Positions 44,865 to 57,793 of a stretch of DNA of 64,000 nucleotides are shown piece after piece. The stretch covers positions 10,932,501 to 10,996,500 of the forward strand of contig JAULJL010000018.1 in NCBI GenBank assembly GCA_030761205.1, in the 5' to 3' direction. Both the position numbers and the translations under genes were made by a program. Within the stretch, counting starts at the first letter, position 1; the number at the start of each line of letters is the position of its first letter. The notes below the pieces were generated by a model. The model was not told the DNA's origin and did no database searches. It worked only from the letters and a program-made list of their open reading frames with translations. The stretch is from Fremontodendron californicum (lineage: Eukaryota; Streptophyta; Magnoliopsida; Malvales; Malvaceae).

Positions 44865-47800
44865 ATGAGTAGGCTATCGTTTAGGCCACGCCCATTAGAC
44901 ATACACAAGAAGCTACCGATTGTTAAGTCAGTTAAAGACTTCGAAGACGATGAGACTCCTACTTCAGCTACTCGTAACTCTCAAATGCTCCGTCTTGCTG
45001 CTGCCGAGGCCGATACCGAGGTTGTACCCTTTTCACTCCTTTTCACTAACTTTGCTTTTTGTTCTTTGTTGCGTTTTTAATATTACTGTTTGTAATCACT
45101 AGCTCTATTAGCTTAAATTCACCGGCAATCTGTAATCTTAAAGTAAAGCAGAATCATGCAGTTTGGTTTTAAATTATTACATTTGATTTTGTGTATAAAC
45201 ATAGCTTCTTGAGAAACAATAATAAAAATTAGACCTTTACAACAATTGGGCTATTTTTGTCAAGAACTTCGGTATGACCTAGCATCATACTTTGAGGTCC
45301 CATTTGGTTGATGCTTTTGATACTCGCTTTTTGCTTCTTAAGAATTTGCTAGATAGGAAAAGGAAAAGAACAAAATCATAATTGATTAAAAAATGGAGAA
45401 ATAATTAAAATGTTACATTAATTGCAGTATAATTAGTCTCTATAGAACTAGAATCATGCATTTTGTTATCTAAAAAAAATATATTTTCTCTATAATCCTT
45501 CGAAAGTATTGTTTGCTATTCTTCCAAACAACCAAACACACTTTTTGTTGTTTTGCCTCTGAAAGCAAAAAGCAAGTAGCAAAAGCACGAAGCAAACAAA
45601 GCTTAAGGAATTTAATCAGTTGATATGTAGATGTATGGTTTGTAGTTGGAATTAGATTAATTATGCATATAAACTGTAGGGCAAAAAAAAAGTGCTTTAT
45701 TTATCTGTCCATGAGGAATTGGGTACGTAGTTGGTTTTGCTGAATAATTTATTATTTCAACCAACCAAAAGGGTAGGCATAAACAAGAGACTTTGGACAT
45801 TTTTAAGAACACTTTGCTAATGAGCAGACTTCTAAATGTTAAAGATGACTTTTACTTTTTGTAACTGTAAATGTCTCTATAGTTTCAAAGTTATTAGTGT
45901 TCCTATATGCCCTTTGTGATAGTACAATATTTGTTCATTTAAATAGATATATTTTTTTAGGTACAACCAATCCTTACCAAGAAACTCGATCCTGAAATAC
46001 CTATACCTCAGTTTGTTGTTGTGGATACATATGAAAGAGATTATTCTTGCACGTTCTTTCAACCCACATCCTATTTACGAGTGAGGGGAGGTTTGTGAAA
46101 TCAGAAAGATTCCTCTGCTGATACTTAAAAGCTAGTTTGGATGGTTATTTTCTAGTGGAATTTCAATTGATGTTAGCATTCTGAAAGTCTGTTCAATTAT
46201 CTGCAGCCCGGGCTGAGATTGGAGAGTTTGTTGAGTATGATCTAGATAATGAGGATGAAGATTGGCTTGAAGAGTACAATAAAGATAAGAAGATTCTTGC
46301 ACCTGAAAAGTAATTACGTAACTCTTGATTTTACTATTGCTTTTTAGCTGTTCAGTTGGTCATGTTCGAGCAATAGATTCTTCTTTAAAAAATTCCTTTT
46401 TTTTTCAGTTACTCACCTGAAATTTTCTGTTAAGATTATTTAATCAACACTTTTTTTTTTTACTCTTTATTTACCTTTGAGTTTGAAGATTGTTGGAAGT
46501 CGTCTAGACTGTTATATTGTCTAAAAGTGAGCATGAAGAAGCTGATTTCCTCAAGTTGATCTTATTTCTTTCAAACTATGTCTCTCTAAAAAAGTGCTCA
46601 GAATTTATTTTATGCAATTTATAATTTGTAAAGATCTGATTTCTGCTCTAATATTCTCTTTCAGTGGGAAGTGTATAGTCCTTTGTATGATCTAGGGCTT
46701 CTTTGCATTTTTATAGGTGGTATTGTTTTAGTTTCATGGTTCTAGCTTTTGTGTCAAAGGTGGCTGATTCACTTGCTGGAATCATTCAATGAACTAGAAA
46801 TATTTATCAGCTCCTTCAGCATGCATGTGCATTTTAATGGTGTCTTCTTTTGTTTTAGTCTCTTTAATCATATACCGGCTATTTCCTACAAGAAGCAAGC
46901 ATAATTTTCCCTTCTGGTTTCTTTGTAGCCATCAAGACCCTATTTCCTACCTTATTTTATTTTCGAAAATAATAGTGCTATACTAGATGGATAATTAACC
47001 CAGACAGAGGGCAAGTATTCTCCTCAGATCTTGGCAGATCCACCCTAAGTGTTATCATTTTATACAAGCTCAAATCATTCGAGTGTGATTCACTTGAATA
47101 TCTCATTTCTGTATAATTAAATTCTGCTGCTGTGCTTGTTAATGCAGGTTGGAGAGTCTTCTTTTTAAGTTGGAGGTGTTGGATCATAAAGCTCGGGAAA
47201 GAGCAGGAGTTATAACACCTACTCTTGTTTCACCAATTCCTGTGCTTTTGACAATTGATGCTGCTATCGAGGTGAATGTTTGTTTTGATTATGCAGGTGC
47301 TTACCAATTTGATAGTTTTTTGTCATGCATCCCATATCTATGTTCATTTCACACACCATGAGTTATATTAATTTTCAATATTTGGAGCTTTCTTCAACTT
47401 AAAATGGTTATATAACGATTAGGTTTCAATGATCATTTTAAAAATTACCATTCAATAAGTGTAAAATAGCTTGTATATGATTCTCTTATTTGAGATAACC
47501 AGCCTCTGATGTTATGATGGTTGATGCCCTTGACTGCTATGTGTTCTCTTGTTAGATTATTTCCACAAACAGCAGGTTTGAACTTTGAAGCCCAAAAGTC
47601 TGTTTTTGGCAATTTTTGTCTGTTTATTTCTTTCTCTATTTGTGATGCCTACTTGGAGCTCGTTTTAAGAACTTTGATGCAAGATGAAGTGATATTATTG
47701 CACTCAAGATGTTAAAAATTTACCTTTATTCTTCACCTCCAAATACTAAATCTTGTTTGGTAACATGTTTATCTGCCTCAGCATTTTGATATTTTATTCA

Positions 47801-50800
47801 ATATACTAATTTGCCGAATCATTTGAGAGTGATACATGAGCTCATGCTTATTCTAATTTTCCGTTTTTGCTTTAATTGCTAGGCCTTGCAATCTCAATCC
47901 ATCAAATATGGAGTCTTTCAGTCGGTTTATAACTATTGGAAAGAAAAGGTAGGGAACAAATATCAATGTCATAGCTAGTTGTTTTATGATATTGTTAGAG
48001 ATTCAGAATCTTTGTGAAGCAAGAAGTTTGTTGGGGTTTTCATAGTGCTCAGAATTAACTAAATAATTAATTTAATTTTGTATTGTATTGTATTGTATTG
48101 TGAAGCCATATTTCTTACTTTGATATCAGTGGAGGAGGTACCGTTATTTTGATGGATGATGTGGTGCAAAGTCCTGGACATGGTGAAAATAGTTGGACTG
48201 CGGCATGTCTATACAAAATGGGACTGTTACATGCTTTGAAATATTATCCTACTATCTTCACTTGCCTTATACTCTTGCAGTTCTTGTGCCAAATTTCTTG
48301 AATTACTGTTGATGTTATAACATGAATTTTTATGTTATTTTTGTCTTTTTCCTTTTTCCAGCGTGAACGGTGGCAGAAACCTATTTTACGGCGTTTGCAG
48401 GTTAATTTTATCACTTTATCAAATATGGAGATTGTTCTATGAATCACATATTGCATATATTCATTGTTGAGATATGTACCGGAAATAGATATATTCATTG
48501 TTGAGATTTTGCCACAATGGATTTGATGTTTAGGTAACTAAAAAGCATTATACTATATCTTATCTTGAAGCAGTTTCATACTACACAAAATTCTGGCAAC
48601 ATGTCATTGTTGAGATGTTGCCACATGAATTTGATTTTTAGGTGACTAAAAATCATTATACTATATCTTATCTTGAAGCAGTTTCATATTACACATAAAA
48701 TTCTGGCATTTTAGAATCTTTATCCTTTCATTCCACTTTTAGATGTTGCATGTTTCATATCAGAGTACCAGACCTTGTCAATTCATGCAAGACCTGCCCT
48801 TTAAGAAGTGAAAATTGTTGGAAATAATTTGATCAGAACTTCAGAAGTAGCTGCTGCAATTTGTATCATTTGTTTTTTAATGTCTATAATCCTTAACTTC
48901 ATTTTTTACAGCTTGCTATACCCTTCTTTCTTCTTCAGTTTTATCAACAATAATGTTTTGGGCAAGCTGGCTATTTATAAGTATCAGCTATTATTCCTTG
49001 TGCTATACGTGCGCCATGATCTTTTTTTTCATTTAATATTTACCTGAGTTAATATGCTTTTCCCTTGTTAACAGTGGCATTTAATTTCTTTTCCCTTGTT
49101 GTGCAGCCTCCTCCACCAGTTAACGATAACAACCCCTACAATGTCTTTAGGCCAAGGGAGAAAGCTTACAAACTTCACACAAGAAGGGTTAGTTTCTGAC
49201 TTTAGTTGTAAACCCTTAGTAAAGGTTTTTTTACTGTAAGTACCTGAAGTTCATGGTATCTTTCATGTAGATGCAAAGGAGGGAAAACAATGTGCAGTCA
49301 TTTGAAAAGCTTCGCCAGGTGAGCACAATTTCTCTTGATTTCATTGTACATTCAGGAACTTAATATGAAACAATACTTTCATGGTCAGCAATGTGATTGT
49401 CCTATGTCTAGAACTTGCATCGTGCAAAAACATGGTGCTTTTGTATGTTTGCTTTCTTGTGTTTCATGAAAGGCCATTAGAAAGGATGGAAATTCTTAAC
49501 TTTTGGTTATCCATAAGTTTTTCTCCATCAGTAGCTAGACTCATTAGAAAAGACGGAAAAGATGCAACTATTCACTTATCTCTTTTTCTTCTCTTTCGTC
49601 CATCGGCTCCTGCTAGTTTTGAACTAAAATCTATATTTATATTTTACTTTTTACTCTTGAATATGATGCTGTGTATGAGTAATTTGTTATGGAAAAATGC
49701 TTAAGTGGATTCAAGACCCTAATGTCACAGATTTTTTATTTAATGTTATTTTGGACTGTAAATATGCCACTTTCTATTATTTGTCATTTCTTGTATTACT
49801 TTACAAACTTTTCATAATAATCCTCATTGGTTATCAAATTATTTTTTCATTTTTTGCAATTGACTTCTCTCAGGTCAGACGCAACCTAGACCAAGCCAAG
49901 ACCTTACTTGAGGCTTTGATTAAGGTGCTTTTACTACTTCAGTTTAAAGCATATTTGACCACTAAGAGAGACTTATGTATGCACCTGAATTCATACTGCT
50001 TTGGGTTGTGATTGAATGCAGAGAGAAGAGAAGAAGAGAGATGTTACGGAGTGCGAAGTTAGCCTTCAGAGGATCCAAATGAAGTACAAGGTATGTGTCC
50101 AATGTATTGTATTATTTGTTTCTCTTTTCACTTATAATTTCCAGAAATGCCTGGGTTTTAATCATCTTTAACCTATTGAGAGCATTTAAGCAATAGCTGA
50201 TGGTAATGGAGTTTTTATTTAGAAGGTCGTTTGTAAGATGCCTGGGTTTTAATTATCTTTAATCTATTTGAGAGCATTTAAAGCAATAGCTGATAGTGAA
50301 TGGAATATTTAAACGGTCAGGTCTATTTTAGGTAAAGGCCAAAATTGCCATCCTAAACCTCTGCTTTGACGTAAAAAGAGGGGAAGCAAAATTAAAGTAG
50401 AAGGAAATTTGTAATAATCTGCCTAAGATGTTGAGTCTCTATATGCACATCCTTAGTTATAGCAGGGCACAAGTAGTCTCCTATGTTTTAGGCAGTATGC
50501 TTTTTGAAAGAGATTTCTGTTATTAGTGTCAAATGTTGTCTGCAGAATGTCATTTTTTCCATTAAAGGGTTCTCTCAATGACTAATCTTTTAACTGTTGG
50601 TCTCTCCTTTATGGTTAAAAGAATGATCTGTGCCCTCTTTCCCACAATGCGTCTGTTCATTTAGTTGGTTTTTATACATTTTCTTTGATGTGCTAAAGAA
50701 AATACAAGTTAATATGATTTGAAATTTGTTTTGGACGATGCATGGCTGCTTAACGAAAATTCAGCACGAAACTGAGCTCCTTGAAGATATTACGCCTCCT

Positions 50801-51521
50801 GGATTTCCACCAATATCTAGCAAGTTTGGTTCAAGTGAAGATGAGTTTATGGACTCAGATGACCTTGCAAACAGCCATCCACGTACCCGACCTGCTGCAG
50901 TTCAGAATCCACCTCTAACAGATTCTAATGCGGCCATGGCTCCTGCTGGAACCGTTAAGCAAGAGTTTCGGCGGCGACATATGCTGCATGGATGGCTCCA
51001 TAAACTGGTATGCCTTGTCAAAATCTGGCTTGCTCTCTTTTTTCAACTCCAACATGCAATTCCCAAAAGAAATAATTGCTCTAGTTTGTATTGTCATACG
51101 CTAAAGGCCGTGGTGTACCATTTAGGTAGCATTTGTAGACTTGGTTTTCCAACTTATGTGGTGGAGTTAGCTTTACTTTAGCTATGAATTTCTAATAAAC
51201 CGTCGATTTAACTCGATCATAAATTACAGTCTCACATTTCTGAGTATGGGTTCTCTATTTTTTTTTTATGGTTAAATGCAGGATCCTGTGGAGCCAGTTT
51301 TGTTATTCACAAAACCTCTAGTTCCAGATAAGCTGGCAGCTGCAAGCATTGAACCCCCATCTGATTCTTCAACAAGAAATGGTGCCTATAAATTTCATGG
51401 AAGAATGGGGCGTGGAGGCCGAATAGTATTTGATAGATCATGGAATCCTCTCATACATACTCCGATGGATTGGGGCAACTCTTTTTACATACCGACCAAG
51501 CCCCCTTCCTTCAACATATAA
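44865..51521 (+). CDS. EPL1: Enhancer of polycomb-like protein (NuA4/Piccolo subunit), 12 exons
   Basis: EPL1 is the scaffold that joins the catalytic acetyltransferase and ING-type subunit of NuA4 to chromatin. Exons by frame and GT..AG: 44865-45020, 45961-46090, 46207-46309, 47148-47271, 47883-47948, 48362-48400, 49107-49187, 49271-49318, 49874-49924, 50022-50090, 50765-51007, 51282-51521; 449 residues. The N-terminal EPL domain starts MSRLSFRPRPLDIHKKLPIV. It continues with the acidic DNEDEDWLEEYN motif (109-120) and a mid-region PPPVNDNNPYNVFRPREK. Next are MQRRENNVQSFEKLRQVRRN and a Lys/Glu-rich helix. The C-terminus is plant-type, ending IPTKPPSFNI. All twelve joins keep frame and no stop interrupts it. 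Introns contain a MITE and a small duplication. Confidence 0.93.
45290..45597. repeat. Foldback MITE in EPL1 intron 1
   Basis: The left arm GATGCTTTTGATACTCGCTT and TTTGCTTC matches the reversed right arm (GTGCTTTTGCTACTTGCTTT, TTGCTTTC) at about 45560-45597. The left edge CCATTTGGTTG pairs with CAACCAAACAC near 45530. Confidence 0.55.
48490..48715. repeat. Tandem duplication in EPL1 intron 6
   Basis: Two copies of about 110 bp (starting TTCATTGTTGAGATTTTGCC and TCATTGTTGAGATGTTGCC) share CATTATACTATATCTTATCT and TGAAGCAGTTTCATA. They are wholly intronic. Confidence 0.85.
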
Positions 51522-54013
51522 CTAAAAATGTTACTTTTGGTTGCTTGGTTGGTTCCTTCAGTTTCAGTGTAAAGAAATTCAATTGATATTATTTATTGTA
51601 ATGATGAATGTTGGGTAGGTTGGTGAATGTTTTTTGGGCCCTGACTTGGGGTGTTTTCCACCGGCGCAGTGGGCCTATATATCTGTGTATCCATTATATT
51701 TTTTTTTTGGTTTTAATTTTGAGTTAGTTTTTAATTTTTTTAATCAATTAGTTGATTTAGTGACATGAATTAATATAGGCATATAGCCCATAATCTTTCA
51801 AGGTTGAAGTTCATTATTTATAGCCAACAGCGATGTGATTTGTTGGTAGAATATTGGATTTGATTTGTTGGTAGAATATTGGATTCTTAATTTCAATGAC
51901 TAAGAATCAAATTCTGACAATTTCAAATTAAAAAAAAAGGTTCATTATTTATATATGTCGAGTGATATAAATTCATTTAGAAAAATTACTAAAACTCAAA
52001 ATAAAGTTAAGGATGCATTTGTGAAAGAAAAAAAAAAACTGATACATGGAGTTTTTAAATCGCATTGTTCATGAATTTCTGTTTAAATTTGATAATTTGA
52101 ATTTTATGATTTTAATTTATAAATGATTTAACATTATTAAAGTTACAAAATTTATCAACTATACTAACTTGATATAAACAATAACGTTACTATCGATAAT
52201 GATGATAATTAAATAATATTTTATAATTTAATTTGATCTAATTAGGGTAAAAAAAAAAAAAAAAAAGACATCTTCGTTTTTCATTTTTCTTAAAGAAATG
52301 AAGTCATTAATTAAACAATTTACCTTCCTCATATTTTCTTTCATTTTATTTTATCAAATCACAATTTCTTTTACATTGCTTACATAAATGAATGCATTTA
52401 AACGATCAAACTTGCTATATTTCTAAATATTTATATATAATTCATTTTTCGATTGACTTAATATTCAATCAATTCTTGAGTTTGATATTAATTCTATTCC
52501 TATCATATTATCCACATCTTTCGGATAAAAAAATAAATAAATCCAAATTACAAAACCGTATAAATCAATAAATAAGAAAAAATAACTAATAATATATATC
52601 TATACACACACCTAATTTTTTTTTTTTTTTTATGTTGTACCTTAATCATAATTGCTTTTACTTGAGATCGAAAAGCCTTCTAGTAATTGGATACAAATAT
52701 ATTTTTTCTACTACTTAAAAAGTAGTGAAATTTTCTTTTAAAAGTTAATTTAATTGAAGTTAATTTATGACTCAAATTTTAATGGCTTTAAAGTGACTAT
52801 GAAGATAAATAGAAGTTTTTTTTTTTGTTAGAAAGGCAAATACAAGACTAGTTCGATGACACTGAAAATCACAAGGATGGGTGGAATGTTTTGTATTTGA
52901 TAAATTATTGAAAATTTTATAAAAAAATTGAATTGATTTTCAATGGTTTAATTTTTTTTTCAAGGCATTTGATAATTCATTTAAAAAAGTTATTTATTGG
53001 AAGATTTTTAATGAAAAGGTGTTCAAAATTTTAAGCTACTTAATGTAATAAGTCTATTTTATTTAAGGAAAAAATTGTTATTAAATCACATTAATCTTAT
53101 ATTCTTCCTTTTTAACTATTTATTCTTTCATATTTAACTTTACCAATGAAAATAATTATAAAATCCTTTCTGTCTATTATAGATTTAATAAAAGATCTAC
53201 TAAATATTTAAATTTCAATAGCATACCAAATAATTTTTATATCATAAATTCAACATTTAAAATTTTCAAAACGAAAAATTCAGTACTTAATTTTTAAGTA
53301 TTGAATTTATTAAGTTTATCAAACTATACTAACCTTACCAATTTTTAAAGACGAAGTTACAATCATTGGTCATTAAAAAAATTTCAAAGTAAAAGGCTTT
53401 TGTATTTAAAAAAAAAAATTACAACCAATTAAAACATAATAATTATCTATTATCTATAATTTATAATTTATAATATATATATAAAAGTATGGATTGAAAA
53501 AAAAAAACTTTTAAATTGATGAAAATGAGCATGGTTATTTATTATATTTTTAAATTACCATTTTAAATATTTTTTATTTATAAAATTAAACCATTTTAAA
53601 TAATTTTCTCAATTACCATTTATCATTTTAAATATTTCAAATTATTATAGTAATTAATATAGTAGCATCAGACATGAACATTTTACAATTTTAAGATTAG
53701 TGGAACCTAAGCCATTAAATTAGTGGGGTAATAAAACAAGACTTATCAATATAAACCATTTCAGTTTTTGCTTTGCTTCACATTCTTCTATTTGATATAC
53801 GACACATATCTTTCACATATTTTATTATCTTTTATAATATTTATTATTCTAATATTTTGTTTTTATTATTTTAATGTTTAAGGATTTAAAGTAAAACAAT
53901 AATTAAGTTTATATATATAATTTTTTGGTATTCGAGATTGTAAAAAATTGGATGCCTGGTAATTGTTAGAATTCACTCCAATACTATAGCAACAAATTAT
54001 GGGACAATGATTA
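51522..54013. other. EPL1 3' flank and AT-rich spacer
   Basis: About 150 bp of likely 3' untranslated sequence follow the TAA. A 26-bp direct duplication (TGATTTGTTGGTAGAATATTGGAT) lies near 51836-51890. The rest is AT-rich DNA without a supported gene. Confidence 0.45.
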
Positions 54014-54415
54014 GGGGTGTAATCAAGTCGAGTCGAGCTCAAACAGTAAGAAGGTCGACTCGAAGCTTGACTCGAGTTCAATCGAGTTTTAGTTTTAAAA
54101 TTCGAGCTCGATTCTAGATAAAAATTGTACTGCTCGAACTCGCTTAATTAGACTCGTTTACCTAGTAAAATATGAGCTCGATTCCCATGCTTGATTTTAA
54201 ACTCGATTATTTGTGTTCGAGCTCTAGTTCAAATTGAGTTTTTTCAATACTAATTAAAATAAAAATAAACTCGATTAAGCTCGCGAGCTACTCGAGTCAA
54301 ACATTAGAATACTCGAATTCGACTCGCTCGACCTGCTCGAGCTCGGCTCGACAATGACCGATCCGAGTTCAAATTTTTTTCGAGTCTAACCAGAGTAGCT
54401 TACAAGCACAAGTAT
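54014..54415. mobile_element. hAT-like MITE rich in 'ctcgag/tcgagc' motifs
   Basis: Starts TAGGGGTGTAATCAAGTCGA and ends near TCGTTTATACCCTA, whose reverse complement is TAGGGTATAAACGA, giving an imperfect TIR. The body repeats GAGCTCGA / CTCGAGT words in both orientations. No clear 8-bp duplication was seen. Confidence 0.5.
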
Positions 54416-56345
54416 CTCGTTTATACCCTAGTAATTATTTAATTTATATAACTATAAAAAAACTTAAAAGTTTCAATTTAAAAAGTTTTATACTATTTAA
54501 TGTCATCATTATCTAAGTAATCTACAAGGCGAATCTTGACATTTGATTTTGAGGAGCCTATAAAATTATACTTTTTATTTGAGGTATTTCACGAATTTTT
54601 TTTAATATAAAATACACATGCAAATAATATATTAATAAAAGTAAAAATCTCATTAAATATATAAATTTTACAGATTCATAAATTTACAAATCTATTATCA
54701 CTTTAATTTTCATAAAATCTCAAAAAATGAAAGCATCAAGCTTTGTAAAGGAATAATTTTTTATAAACGGTTAAGACAAGTCAATTATATAGCATTCTAA
54801 CATAAATTAAGAAAGAACTATCCCGAGTCTTTGATAAAACACAAAAGGTTTAAGATTATTGATATAAAGACAAGAATATATGTACATATTTAAAATAAAA
54901 AAAAAATCTTAACAACAATTTTAGTTTTCTAATTGGGAAATGGTAACTCAAATGATTAAGCAAAACAAATTGAAAACAGTTACAAAGATATAGAATAGAA
55001 CGGAAATATATAAGAAGAGAATTTACGTTGAGAAAATTAGAAAGTCAATTTAGTTTTTCTTAAGTTTACATGATTGTGACAAGTTTATTGATCTTAAGTG
55101 TTTGTAAATAATGATCGGTGGATTCAATAAATAGATAAACAACAATGTTATTTAACTCATTTTGTCAATGCATAAAATTATGATAAAATTAAAAAATAAT
55201 AATTTTAATTTGGAGAGACCAATTTAAATATATTTCATGTAAATACACGTTCATATTAAGAAATTTTAAAAATTTGGGGGGTCAGGGTTACTCTTGGCTC
55301 TCATTATCACCCGCCGATGTCTACAATATTTATCATCAATACAATAAATATAAGAAATTTTACTGATTGGTGAGCCTATCCACGTGGCATTTGCTACAGT
55401 GCCTTACTTTGCTTTATTTTTTTTTTCTATCTTTTCTCTTTGACTTCTACAGTGTTCTATAATGCTTATTCTTTCAATTTTTTTTTTTACTGCCAGAACA
55501 TAATTTTTATACTTTTACTTTGAAAAAAAAAATAACAAAGGAGAGTAGGAATTGAGGATGGCAGAGGGTTGGTGGAAAGATGAAAAGGGAAGCATTGGTA
55601 TGGCAGGGAAATAAGTTGTTAAGTTGATTTTTTTCCTCTCCCATCATAATTCCTTTCAATTTCTTTTAATTTTTCTCTGTTTCCCTTCTTTTCTTTTCCC
55701 TCTCTATTTTTCTTTCATTCTTTGATTTTTTTTAACCTTTCTTTATTTCTCTGTATCGTCTATCTTTTTCTCCATCTATCTCTACCCTTTCTCTTTCTAC
55801 TCCCTTCTTTTTTCTTCCTGGTCATATTTTTTCCTTTCATCCTTTTATTTCTCTTTACTTTCATATTCTAAAATTTTCTTTTATTTTGCTTTTGCTTATG
55901 TTTATTTTTTTGTTTTTCTCGAATTTAATTTTTTTATATTATTTCTTGCTATTGGATGGGTATTATGACGCATAGATACATATTTGATTGCATCAAATAT
56001 GGGCAAAAAATTGTTCAACATTGGGCAAACAAACGTGAAAGGAAAAAGAAGAGCAAAAAAAAGTGGGCTTTGTATTGAATAATTTATTTCAATAATTTAT
56101 TTTTTTTTATTTCTGTTTTTTCATTTTTCATTTTTCATTTTGTTATTTTATTTCTTATTCCTTTTATTAAAATTTATAAAATTTTCATATTAATGTTAAT
56201 ATTTTTATTTTTGCCTTTTGATCTTAGAATATATTGGAACTTAAGTGAAACTAATTAAGCCTACCAATATATAGGGATCTTAGAATGAATTGCTTCCGAA
56301 ATAATTTACATCTTTCAGCCTACCACCTGTTTCATTTTGCTGTAA
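54416..56345. other. AT-rich spacer, no gene seen
   Basis: Mostly A/T homopolymer and dinucleotide-rich sequence. A pyrimidine-rich tract occupies about 55630-55860. Nothing coding or RNA-like was recognised. Confidence 0.4.
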
Positions 56346-57793
56346 CACTACAGCAGAATAGGTCTTCAGCGTCTTTTTTTTCTTAATAATAGCGGCGTTT
56401 TTAGAAGAACGATGACGGGAAATTTCCCGGCGTTTGAAACAAAAACGCCGCTAATGTAGAGGCGTTTGTAGGGATATTTGTCAGCGTTTATAAATGTCAG
56501 CGTAGGACTAGAGCGGATGGTATTCAAGAATAAATTAGCAGCGTTTGTAGATAAAAAACGCCGCTAAATTGAAACATTTAGCGGCGTTTGTTTCAAGAAA
56601 CACCGCTAAATTGAAATATTTATTGGCGTTTGTCTCGAGAAACGTCGCTAATTTTAGAATTTCGTTCTTTAATATTCACAAATGTAGCGGCGTTTGTGTT
56701 ATAAAAACGTCGCTAAATTTCCAGAATTTGTAAAAAAAAATAATAATTTATTTTATTTAAAAATTATAATTAATAATATTATTCAATATATTTACATTAT
56801 AGTTTACAATCAATACATAACAAAAATATATTAAAATTTAATAGTATATTAGAAAGTATCATTATACAACAATTCTATTAAGAAAGCACAAAATAATCAA
56901 CATATAACAATTGGAATAAAATTTAAATTAAAGAAGACAAGGTAGTATAAAATTTAATTTGTACTTGGAAATATATAACAATTGCAAGGTCCAAAACTCC
57001 TATTGCAAATCCTGCACTAACATTACAAGTTATTACAATTTTTTTCCAAATTTGTAAAACAACCAATGATTAAAGTTAATGAAAACCAAAAGTAAAAGAA
57101 TTGACCTCCGAGCTTCATTATTTGTCAAAATGCCTCTTCTAATTCAATTTTTAGAACCTGAAAAAAAGGTAAAAACTTAAATTAAAATCCCCAATTTACA
57201 AAATGTAAAAACATAAAATTGTTACCTTCAAACAAGAATCTTCTAGGAATGGAAAGAGATTAACAAAATTTTGCTTAAATCTTTGACCTAGAAGCTGATG
57301 GGTGTGAGAGGATGAAGAGAGAGAGGGAGAAAAAGTGAGTCTTGTGTTTTGGTAAAGAGGAAGATGGGTCTGTTACTGATTATACTTTCAGCAAATAGAG
57401 GTGTTTGTTTCGACCAACGCCGTTAAATTGTAAATCTATTCATCTACTTTTTTTAAAAAGCGGCATATTTTGCCGCTCGATTTGTTTTCATATTTAGCGG
57501 CGTTTGTATACTAGAAACGCCGCTAAATTTATTCATTTAGCGGGGTTTATGGAGAAAAACGCCGCTAAATGTTCTACTCTGATTTTTTTAAAATGTCATA
57601 AATTTAGCGACGTTTTTCTCAGACAAACGCCGCTAAATGAGAACATTAGCGGCGTTTGTCTGAGAAACGCCGCAAAATTGCAACATTTAGCAGCATTTCT
57701 TATAACAAACGCCGCTAAATACACTAATAAAAACGCTGCGTTTCTTTTGATAGAAATGGCAGGTAATTTTTTTAGAGGTAAAAAAAGAACCGC
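56346..57793. mobile_element. CACTA-like element, interrupted on the right
   Basis: Begins CACTACAGCAGAATAGG. Subterminal zones at 56390-56720 and 57410-57740 contain about twenty copies of TAGCGGCGTTT and its reverse AAACGCCGCTAAA, paired as short inverted units. This is the hallmark of plant CACTA (En/Spm) termini. The roughly 700-bp interior is AT-rich and non-coding. The right TIR is not present before 57794, where an LTR element has inserted. The 100-codon ORF at 57504 only reads the repeats. Confidence 0.72.

Noticed and set aside
49381..50011. Two 104-107-codon ORFs inside EPL1
   Set aside because: Mostly intron sequence read through; only 49874-49924 belongs to an EPL1 exon.
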